IMG/VR virus record: IMGVR_UViG_3300028786_000021
Coordinates: 1 to 20,937 of that record
Length of the DNA stretch: 20,937 nt
DNA from: a virus
Direction: 5' to 3' (one strand)
Below the pieces are notes generated by a model that was not told the origin of the DNA, searched no databases, and worked only from the letters and a program-made list of their open reading frames with translations. Below, piece after piece: positions 1 through 5,269 of this stretch (its first letter is position 1; every line of letters starts with the position of its first letter). Position numbers and translations under genes: made by a program.

Positions 1-1
1 G

Positions 2-20
2 GTTTCCGCGTGATGGAAAC
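2..20. repeat. Small perfect inverted repeat upstream of the first gene
   Basis: GTTTCC at 2-7 is the exact reverse complement of GGAAAC at 15-20, with a 7-base spacer. It could be a small hairpin or an operator-like site. No T-run follows on the + strand. On the - strand the run would lie outside the window, so a terminator for an unseen gene is not excluded. Function unknown. Confidence 0.4.
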
Positions 21-69
21 GCGAAAAATCCTCGATTTCTGCAGCGAAACGCCCGGCCAGTAGGCGAAA
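21..69. repeat. Three GCGAAA direct repeats in the leader
   Basis: GCGAAA occurs at 21-26, 44-49 and 64-69, starts 23 and 20 bases apart, in the gene-free 121-base leader. A short GCGC-N6-GCGC symmetry lies just after, at 72-85. The spacing of about two helical turns would suit binding of a regulator to one face of the DNA, but the motif is short and this is inference. I see no convincing sigma-70 -10/-35 pair in 1-121, though a phage-specific promoter could be present unseen. Confidence 0.25.
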
Positions 70-121
70 CAGCGCAAATTCGCGCGGTTTACGACCTTCC
101 GCGGGCTGAAAAGAGGTCCGC

Positions 122-877
122 ATGGGCAACACCTACGACAACCGCGTCCTCCTGAACGTCCGCGAGCAGAATCCGGTCCGCACCACGGACGGCGGAGGCG
201 ACGCCACCGGCCGCGGCACGATGTTCGGCGAGCAGGCCGTCGCGCCGCTCTCGCCCGACTTCCATGCGGTCGAAGGCAAGTACTTCAGCGCGACCACCGT
301 GCCCACGACCGCCGCGACCGGCGTTGCCGGTCACCCGGCGCCGGTGGCGTTCATCGACACCAAGCCACTCGTCGTGTTCCAGAACAACAACCCGATCGGC
401 TCGGGCATCAAGATCATCCTGAAGCGCCTGCAGCTGCGCTGGACGGCAGTCGGCGCCGGCGGCACGCTGCCGCGCTTCTTCACGGCGCTGGACCCGGTGA
501 CGAACCGCTACACGTCGGGTGGCGTCGAGATCACGGCGAAGCCGAACGCGCGTGGCGGTTCGGCCGTCGCGTCGAACGCGAAGATCTACCACGGCGTGGT
601 GGTGGCGCCGGCGGCGTCGGCGAACCAGCGCATCCTCAAGGCCGGGCAGATCCGGCCGGTCATCCCTGTCATCTACGACGAGCTGACCTTCCGCTTCGGC
701 GACGACACCTCGCCGGGCGTGCCCGCGGTGCTGTCGGGAACGCTCGTGGCGCAGCAGGTCATCCAGCACGACCCCGTCGTCCTCGACCCGCAGGACAGCT
801 TCCTCCTGCACCTCTGGCGCGCGTCGCAGTCGGGCGCCGACTCGTACGAGGTCGACATCGGCTGGATCGAGCGCTAG
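122..877 (+). CDS. Probable virion-associated protein of unknown function (251 aa)
   Basis: No enzyme motif, signal peptide or membrane helix is visible. The protein is rich in beta-prone residues. It has a stretch rich in Asn and Gly (FQNNNPIGSG), a central NRYTSGG motif near residues 128-134, an alanine-rich AASANQRI segment, and a C-terminus with SFLLHLWR followed by YEVDIGWIER. From memory this set of motifs recurs in unnamed structural-type proteins of environmental tailed phages, but I cannot name the family. The ATG at 122 has a good ribosome site (AGAGG, five bases upstream). The gene opens the + strand run and precedes the GroES-like gene by 57 bases, in which I see no clear terminator or promoter. 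It may be a decoration, head-fibre or tail-surface protein; this is inference from composition and context. Confidence 0.6.
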   Translation: MGNTYDNRVLLNVREQNPVRTTDGGGDATGRGTMFGEQAVAPLSPDFHAVEGKYFSATTVPTTAATGVAGHPAPVAFIDTKPLVVFQNNNPIGSGIKIILKRLQLRWTAVGAGGTLPRFFTALDPVTNRYTSGGVEITAKPNARGGSAVASNAKIYHGVVVAPAASANQRILKAGQIRPVIPVIYDELTFRFGDDTSPGVPAVLSGTLVAQQVIQHDPVVLDPQDSFLLHLWRASQSGADSYEVDIGWIER

Positions 878-934
878 TCGGCAGCAACACGAATCGGGCT
901 TCGAATAACCCCCCAGTCGGAAGGGCACAGAGAA

Positions 935-1327
935 ATGAGAAAGCTTCATCCCGTCCAGGTGGCTCGGGCCGCGCTCGTGGAGAAGGCCATCTCCACGGAG
1001 AACATGGAAATCGACCCGGCCGACGACATGCTGCTCATCAAGCACGCTAATCGCAGCGACCAAACGGCCGGAGGCATCGTCATCCCGGACGCGGCGCGCG
1101 AGCAGATGATGCCGCGATGGGTCATCGTGGCCAAGGGCCCCGGTCGAGTGACGACCAGCGGGAACGTGGTGGCGATCCGCTTCGAGGTGGGCCAGGAGGT
1201 CATCATTTCGGGCGAGCGCGGGCAGGTCTACCCTGTGCCGGGACGCCCGGAACGGCACGCGCTGATCTCCGAGAGCGCCGTGCTGGCCGTCGTGCGCGAC
1301 AAGCCCCAGCCGCTCGACCTGCAGTAG
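935..1327 (+). CDS. GroES-like co-chaperonin (Cpn10 fold)
   Basis: Co-chaperonins cap the GroEL ring and set the folding chamber; some phages encode their own (T4 gp31 is the classic case). Residues 30-56 match the GroES mobile-loop region: a DDMLLIK strand, then TAGGIVIPDAARE with the GG-I-V-I tripeptide region at 46-50 that contacts GroEL. It continues with a VIVAKGPGR turn, FEVGQEVIIS, and a closing LISESAVLAVV strand, in the usual GroES order. At 130 aa it exceeds the usual 95-100 aa because of about 25 extra N-terminal residues. An internal ATG at 1004 would remove most of these, but its GGAG is only three bases away, so the start stays open. The 1331 gene follows after three bases. No GroEL gene is visible, so host GroEL is the likely partner (inference), perhaps for capsid folding. 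Confidence 0.85.
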   Translation: MRKLHPVQVARAALVEKAISTENMEIDPADDMLLIKHANRSDQTAGGIVIPDAAREQMMPRWVIVAKGPGRVTTSGNVVAIRFEVGQEVIISGERGQVYPVPGRPERHALISESAVLAVVRDKPQPLDLQ

Positions 1328-1330
1328 CAA

Positions 1331-1723
1331 GTGAGTCAGTGGCGCACCGAGCGCGACCCGTGGTTCGGGTGCGAGCTCTGGCGCGGCGCGGTGAACTCGA
1401 ACGGCTACCCGACCTACTGGGACAAGGGGCGGCCGCGGCAGGCGTACTACGTGGCGCTCGAGCGCGCCGGCGTGGTCATCCCGCCCGACCGCGAGCCGGA
1501 CCACCTCTGCCGCCGGCGCGCGTGCGTAGCGGTGGCGCACTTCGAGCTGGTGACGCGCGCGGAGAACCAGCTCCGCAAGGCGTGGAGCTACCGCTCCCAG
1601 CTCACCACGTGCCCGAAGGGGCACGACCTCTTCATCCACGGCCGGCGCACCCCGGAGGCCGGCGTGGTCTGCAGGATCTGCTCGGGCGTCTGGTCACCGA
1701 CCAGGGCGCCCGAGCTCGCGTGA
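1331..1723 (+). CDS. HNH endonuclease-like protein with zinc-ribbon tail and altered motif
   Basis: The 130-aa protein has the small phage HNH layout. An N-terminal region (WFGCELWRG, NGYP) resembles the start of many free-standing phage HNH proteins. The core follows with D57-H58, C60, C65 and H70 (DHLCRRRACVAVAH), then the helix LVTRAENQLR, and a zinc-ribbon-like C-terminus with C94, H98, C114 and C117. In the family the core usually reads C-V-N-P-x-H; here Asn is A67 and Pro is V68, so the middle residue of H-N-H is lost. It may cut weakly or differently, or serve as a DNA-binding relic. It starts with GTG three bases after the GroES-like stop. Such genes are often mobile passengers in phage genomes, and some assist terminase cutting. 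Family confident, activity uncertain. Confidence 0.75.
   Translation: MSQWRTERDPWFGCELWRGAVNSNGYPTYWDKGRPRQAYYVALERAGVVIPPDREPDHLCRRRACVAVAHFELVTRAENQLRKAWSYRSQLTTCPKGHDLFIHGRRTPEAGVVCRICSGVWSPTRAPELA
1681..1714 (+). other. Strong nested hairpin at the 3' end of the HNH gene
   Basis: CTCGGGCG (1681-1688) pairs perfectly with CGCCCGAG (1707-1714). Inside it CTGGTC (1690-1695) pairs with GACCAG (1699-1704) around a 3-base loop, for 14 base pairs with only a small 1x2 internal loop. It lies within the last codons of the HNH gene and ends 15 bases before the tRNA-like element. No T-run follows, so it is not a standard intrinsic terminator. It could be an RNase processing signal, an mRNA end stabiliser or a recombination site. 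Confidence 0.6.
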
Positions 1724-1729
1724 AGTTCC

Positions 1730-1834
1730 GCCCATGTGGTGCAAAGCGGTCCTCGACAAAGGACACCGGCAAACACAGCGCCTGGCCAGCGCCGCTCCTA
1801 CGGGAGCTTCCAGGTTCGAATCCTGGCTTGGGCA
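1730..1834 (+). tRNA. tRNA-like element, divergent or degenerate
   Basis: The 3' half is convincing: a perfect T-arm, CCAGG (1810-1814), loop TTCGAAT, CCTGG (1822-1826). Before it is a long variable arm, GCTCC (1794-1798) with GGAGC (1803-1807). GCCCATG (1730-1736) pairs 6 of 7 with CTTGGGC (1827-1833), with A1834 as discriminator; CCA is not encoded. GTG (1739-1741) can pair with CAC (1764-1766) as a D-stem, but the loop is 22 bases and holds an extra GTCCT/AGGAC hairpin. The best anticodon arm is AGCGC-CTGGCCA-GCGCC (1777-1793, one mismatch, loop reading GGC), which does not fit a long variable arm. At 105 bases it is too long for a normal tRNA. It may be degenerate, intron- or insertion-bearing, or an att-type copy of a host tRNA 3' end. 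Confidence 0.4.
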
Positions 1835-1867
1835 CGACGAACCCCAACTTCAGACGGAGAAAACCCC

Positions 1868-2089
1868 ATGGATCAGAGCAACGCCGGTCACGTCGCAGCC
1901 TCACCCGCGCCCGAGCACATCATGCAGTTCTTCGCGCACGCCCACCTGAAGCCCGAGCTGGCCGCGGTGTCGAAGCCGTTCGCCGACCTCGCCGACCAGG
2001 TCCTGCCGCGCAACCCGGAGCGTACGGTCGCGCTCCGCAAGCTGCTCGAGGCGAAGGACGCCGCGGTCCGCGCCCTCGTCGCGAAGTAG
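1868..2089 (+). CDS. Small Acb2/Tad1-like protein, candidate anti-CBASS/Thoeris nucleotide sponge
   Basis: The 73-aa product is mostly helical after a disordered 15-residue start. Its pattern runs FFAHAHLKPEL (21-31), VSKPFADLADQVLPRNPE (34-51), then TVALRKLLEAKDAAVRA (53-69). This order of an aromatic/His-x-x-Lys stretch, an LA-x-x-(V/I)-x-x-x-x-P segment and an AL-x-KL-x-EA helix matches what I recall of the Acb2/Tad1 family. Those phage proteins assemble into oligomers and sequester the signalling nucleotides of CBASS and Thoeris. The assignment rests on pattern memory, not a search. ATG 1868 is preferred because GGAG lies eight bases upstream; a longer in-frame reading back to 1736 would run through the tRNA-like element. 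The candidate small terminase gene starts two bases after the stop. It is probably made with the late genes, or from an unseen upstream promoter. Confidence 0.6.
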   Translation: MDQSNAGHVAASPAPEHIMQFFAHAHLKPELAAVSKPFADLADQVLPRNPERTVALRKLLEAKDAAVRALVAK

Positions 2090-2091
2090 CT

Positions 2092-2433
2092 GTGGACGGC
2101 CTCGACGTAAACCGTGCCATCAAGCTCATCAACCGCCAGATGGAGGCGATCGAGCTCGAGCAGACGGCGCTCCTCAAGCCGCGGGCGAAGCGCACGGCGA
2201 TGAGCACGTCGAAGCTCACGTCGCAGGTCATGACGCTGGCGCGCGGTCTCTCCGCGCTGCTCGCCGAGCTGCGGAAGACGGGCGAGGACATCGAGGAGCA
2301 GCTCGCGGCGCTCACGCCTGAGCGAACCGCGCAGCTGGCCCTCCTCCTGGTCGGCAAGCTCGCGCCCGAGTACCGCGCCGCAGTCGGTCTCCACATCCAG
2401 GAGCTCGACGGGAAGCTGATCGACCATGGGTAG
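2092..2433 (+). CDS. Candidate terminase small subunit (113 aa)
   Basis: A small, almost wholly helical protein. VDGLDVNRAIKLINRQMEAI opens it, a basic patch follows (LKPRAKRTAMSTSKL), and a long amphipathic stretch rich in Leu, Glu and Ala (LARGLSALLAELRKTGEDIE) could form a coiled coil. I see no clear helix-turn-helix. The call rests on size, helical make-up and position one gene cluster upstream of the large terminase, where small terminases normally sit. They recognise packaging sites and form rings that load the motor. GTG at 2092 is chosen because it follows the previous stop by two bases; the frame stays open far upstream, but that part overlaps other genes. The 3' end overlaps the next gene by eight bases, implying translational coupling. 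It could instead be an unrelated small coiled-coil protein. Confidence 0.45.
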   Translation: MDGLDVNRAIKLINRQMEAIELEQTALLKPRAKRTAMSTSKLTSQVMTLARGLSALLAELRKTGEDIEEQLAALTPERTAQLALLLVGKLAPEYRAAVGLHIQELDGKLIDHG

Positions 2434-3022
2434 CCAGGACATCATCAAGTACCGGCCGGCGCGCGCCGACGACGTGCAGTTCATCATCCGGACCTGGATC
2501 GACAGCTACAAGGGCGCGCATGGCGCCGGGATCCTGAGCATCCCCGAGCTCGCGGTGCCCTGCGCGTGCGGCCGCCCGATCCGCTACGACTTCGGCGCCG
2601 TCATGGAGGTCACGCTCGCCACGATCCTTCAGCGGCCCGGCGTGACGACTTGGACGGCGCATAACCCGCGCGAACGCGCGCCGCACGATCTCTACGGCTA
2701 CCTGGTCAGCGAGACGGACCCGAACGTGCCGACCTGGGTGCCGAACGGCACCGACGAGCTCGGCAAGCCGGTCTACAAGCTCGAGATCGCGACCTCTGAC
2801 CAGCCGCTCGTGCACTTCGTCTTCGTGAAGAACGCCTACCGGATGCTCGGCATCGCCCGCGCGCTGTTCGTGGCCGCGGGGATCGATCCGGCGGCGCCGT
2901 ACCTCTACACCTGCAAAACCAGCAACGTCTCGAAGCTCGAGCGCGCTGGCGTGATGCCGCGAGCGCGCTGGTTCCCGCTCTCGGCCCGGTTCCCGAAGGA
3001 CAAGAGAGAAAAATCCACATGA
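2426..3022 (+). CDS. GNAT-like acetyltransferase-fold protein
   Basis: The N-terminus (KYRPARADDVQFIIRTWIDSY) is typical of the first strand and helix of Gcn5-related N-acetyltransferases. The middle has an LYGYLVSE strand and KLEIATSD. The acetyl-CoA-binding region would be VHFVFVKNAYRMLGIARALF, where NAYRMLGIARAL takes the place of the usual (R/Q)-x-x-G-x-G/A loop and helix. A later YLYTCKTSNVSKLERAG segment resembles the final GNAT motif with its neighbour-like N and helix. An internal CACGRPIRYDFG stretch could be a small insertion. Substrate unknown. GNAT-like genes beside terminases are known in several podoviruses, with no settled role; some may modify host or virion proteins. It overlaps the genes on both sides (eight bases and four bases), so it is firmly inside the packaging operon. 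Confidence 0.65.
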   Translation: MGSQDIIKYRPARADDVQFIIRTWIDSYKGAHGAGILSIPELAVPCACGRPIRYDFGAVMEVTLATILQRPGVTTWTAHNPRERAPHDLYGYLVSETDPNVPTWVPNGTDELGKPVYKLEIATSDQPLVHFVFVKNAYRMLGIARALFVAAGIDPAAPYLYTCKTSNVSKLERAGVMPRARWFPLSARFPKDKREKST

Positions 3023-3303
3023 CCATGAGACCTGTGAAGAAGATCGTGTTCCGCGAGGCCGGCAACATGCTGTTCGGCCGCCGGATCTCGAGCACGCGTG
3101 CCGTCGACGGCTACGTGATGTCCGTCTGGCCCGAGTCGGGCGTCGTGACGATCTTGGACCCGAAGGAGGGCGAGGAGGTCCTCGTCCACCTGTCGCGCTG
3201 CGACGTCTACATCGACCTGGATCGCGAGAAGCCCAGCGACGCGCCTGCAACCAAGCCGGTGGCGCGGCCCCAGCCCGGAGCCGGTGCCCCGCAGGTGAAG
3301 TAG
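3019..3303 (+). CDS. Small protein of unknown function next to the large terminase (94 aa)
   Basis: Not recognised. The middle third looks like a compact beta domain: VDGYVMSVWPESGVVTILDP followed by EEVLVHLSRCDVYIDLD, alternating strands like those of small OB- or SH3-type barrels. The last 25 residues are rich in Pro and Ala and probably disordered. No membrane segment or catalytic motif is seen. ATG at 3019 overlaps the previous stop as ATGA, a classic coupling junction; a second ATG lies two codons on. The large terminase starts two bases after the stop. Position suggests a packaging or nucleic-acid accessory role, but that is only inference. Confidence 0.6.
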   Translation: MTMRPVKKIVFREAGNMLFGRRISSTRAVDGYVMSVWPESGVVTILDPKEGEEVLVHLSRCDVYIDLDREKPSDAPATKPVARPQPGAGAPQVK

Positions 3304-3304
3304 T

Positions 3305-4975
3305 GTGGCGCGGAACGACGCGCTCCTGCTCGACGGTCTGCTGAAGAAGCTCGACCGCGAGGCGAGGTCGTTCGACACCGAGCACTACAAGCGCAAGGCG
3401 CAGACGATCCTCGACCAGCTGCTGCCGATGCAGCGGACGATGGCGGAGGACTGGCACAAGCGCCTGTGCCTCCTCACGCCGGGCAAGAACGGAAAGACCT
3501 TCACCGTGCGCGCGCGCCTCCTGCGCGGCGCGCTGCTGAAGAAGAACTTCTACGGGCTCTACATCGGCCTCAGCCGCCTCAAGGGCAAGGAGGACATGTG
3601 GGACGGGCCCAGCGGCCTGCGGTCGCTGGTGCAGCTCCTGGGGTTGAAGGTCGGCCAGCTCGGCGAGGCGGGCGTCGACGTCGTCTTCAACAACCAGGAC
3701 CTGATCGCCTACTTCCCGAAGATGGAGTCGCTCATCCGGGTCGGCGGCGCCGACAACATGGAGGCGATCGAGAAGTACCGCGGCGGCCCGGGTTACGACG
3801 AGGTCTGGATCGACGAGGCCAAGTCGCACAGCCCGCACCTGCTCAAGGAACTCATCGACGAGATCCTCGAGCCGCGCATCCTCTGGAAGAACGGCGTCCT
3901 CGGCATCTGCGGGACGCCCGGCTCGATCCTGAAGGGCTACTTCTACGACCTGACCCGCAACGCGTCCGAACTCTCGATCTCGTGCACCGACGAGAACCCC
4001 GAGCCCCTCCGGTGGAACTGTCACCGGTGGTCGCTCGAGCAGAACACGATCCGGCTCGAGGGGCAGACGAGCAGCGCCTGGGAGCGCGCGCTCGAGCTGA
4101 AGCGCGCGAAGGGCTGGACCGACCGGAACACGACGTGGCGGCGGGAGTACCTCGGGCAGTGGTGCGCCGAGCTCACGGCGAACGTCTACAAGTTCCAGCA
4201 GCACGACGAGACCGGGGCGCCCTGGAACATCTGGACGCCGCTCGAGAAGACGCCGGCGAACCCGTTCGGCCTCTTCAGCCAGGTGAAGGTCGGCGAGCAG
4301 TGGCAGTCGATCGCGTGGCACTTCGGCATCGGCATGGACATGGGCGAGAACGACATGTTCGCGCTCGTCGTCTTCGCCTTCTCTGACCAGCTGCCGAGCC
4401 GCCTCTACCAGGTGCACGAGGTGGTGAAGCGCTTCCGGCTGATGGACGTGCCGGGCGAGAAGCCGTTCTCGCGCGTCGACTTCATCGGCGCCGCGCTCAC
4501 GCACGCGATCGCGCTCATCAAGTGCTACGCGGACTACCCGCTCGCGCTGGTCTCGGACATGGCCCACATGGGCGAGACCATCCTGACCGAGGTGCTCATC
4601 AAGTACGGGCACAAGGTCGAGAAGGCGGCGAAGCAGGACAAGGAAGGCTTCATCACGCTGGTCAACGACGACCTGGTCGACGGCCGGATGCTCCTCCTCG
4701 TCGACAGCAAGCTCGCCGAGCAGATGTCGGAGCTGCAGTACGACGAGACCGGCAAGCGCGAGATGCCCGGCCAGGCCAACGACGCTTGTGACTGCACCGT
4801 CTACGTCCGCGGCGCGGTGATCCGGTTCCTCAGCCACAGGCCCGTGGACCCCGTCGACGAGAAGACGCCGAACGAACGGCACGTCGAGGAGCTGCTCCGA
4901 CAGCACGAACGCAAGCCCATCGACACCTTCACCAACTACGGCGACCTGTCGCCGCCCTACGACCCGAGGCAATGA
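3305..4975 (+). CDS. terL: Terminase large subunit (ATPase and nuclease)
   Basis: The motor that pumps DNA through the portal and cuts it at the start and end of packaging. ATPase: a Walker A-like loop TPGKNGKT (58-65), Walker B YDEVWIDEA (164-172) with D170-E171, and a coupling motif GICGTPG (200-206). Nuclease (RNase H fold): acidic candidates D345 in GMDMGEND, D418 in LVSDMAH, and D493/D496 in ANDACDC. The order, spacing and 556-aa length fit a two-domain large terminase. The start is GTG at 3305, two bases after the previous stop. The 3' end overlaps the next gene (ATGA at 4972). The Walker A loop has Thr where Gly or Ala is commonest, which is tolerated in terminases. The C-terminus (HVEELLRQHERKPIDTF) is probably the portal-docking tail. 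Confidence 0.95.
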   Translation: MARNDALLLDGLLKKLDREARSFDTEHYKRKAQTILDQLLPMQRTMAEDWHKRLCLLTPGKNGKTFTVRARLLRGALLKKNFYGLYIGLSRLKGKEDMWDGPSGLRSLVQLLGLKVGQLGEAGVDVVFNNQDLIAYFPKMESLIRVGGADNMEAIEKYRGGPGYDEVWIDEAKSHSPHLLKELIDEILEPRILWKNGVLGICGTPGSILKGYFYDLTRNASELSISCTDENPEPLRWNCHRWSLEQNTIRLEGQTSSAWERALELKRAKGWTDRNTTWRREYLGQWCAELTANVYKFQQHDETGAPWNIWTPLEKTPANPFGLFSQVKVGEQWQSIAWHFGIGMDMGENDMFALVVFAFSDQLPSRLYQVHEVVKRFRLMDVPGEKPFSRVDFIGAALTHAIALIKCYADYPLALVSDMAHMGETILTEVLIKYGHKVEKAAKQDKEGFITLVNDDLVDGRMLLLVDSKLAEQMSELQYDETGKREMPGQANDACDCTVYVRGAVIRFLSHRPVDPVDEKTPNERHVEELLRQHERKPIDTFTNYGDLSPPYDPRQ

Positions 4976-5268
4976 TGACCAGCGAAGTCCTCGAGACCGG
5001 CCGGCTGCTCGACCAGCTGATCGAGCGCCTGCCCGTTCTGCGTGAGCAGGGCGTGACGCACGTCAGCGTCGATCCGGCGAGTGGTGCGGTGTCGCTGATC
5101 CTCGGCCCGAAGCCGCCGCCGCCGGACGACGCGCAGGCCGGCGAGCAGAAGCCGGCACGGCCCTACGACGACGGCAGTACGTACAGCCTGCCGCCGGGCA
5201 CTCCGATGCCGCCGACCTTTCGAGAGCGCCTGCAGACCGCCCAGGCGGCCGGGCAAGAGGTGAAGTGA
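4972..5268 (+). CDS. Small protein of unknown function between terminase and portal (98 aa)
   Basis: Not recognised. The first 30 residues predict a helix (LETGRLLDQLIERLPVLREQG) followed by a short beta hairpin (VTHVSVDPASGAVSLILGP). The remainder is proline-rich and probably disordered (KPPPPDDAQAGEQKPARP, LPPGTPMPPTF), ending in a short charged helix. No membrane segment or catalytic motif. The start codon overlaps the terminase stop (ATGATGA; two possible ATGs at 4972 and 4975) and the portal gene begins one base after the stop, so the three genes should be translated together. A packaging or portal accessory role is possible on position alone. Confidence 0.6.
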   Translation: MMTSEVLETGRLLDQLIERLPVLREQGVTHVSVDPASGAVSLILGPKPPPPDDAQAGEQKPARPYDDGSTYSLPPGTPMPPTFRERLQTAQAAGQEVK

Positions 5269-5269
5269 G

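Noticed and set aside
1681-1714. Hairpin read as an intrinsic terminator
   Set aside because: There is no T-run after the stem; only the 9451-9494 site meets that rule.
1730-1834. tRNA-Sec or tmRNA explanation for the long tRNA-like element
   Set aside because: A TCA anticodon with the long tRNA-Sec acceptor and D-arms is absent, and the element is far too short and lacks the tag frame of tmRNA.
1736-1867. N-terminal extension of the 73-aa Acb2-like gene
   Set aside because: It would run through the tRNA-like element; ATG 1868 has a GGAG site at good spacing and starts just before the recognisable domain.
1117-2091. Upstream extension of the 2092-2433 frame
   Set aside because: It overlaps the GroES-like, HNH, tRNA-like and Acb2-like features and is Arg-rich with no coherent domain; GTG 2092 fits the tight gene spacing.
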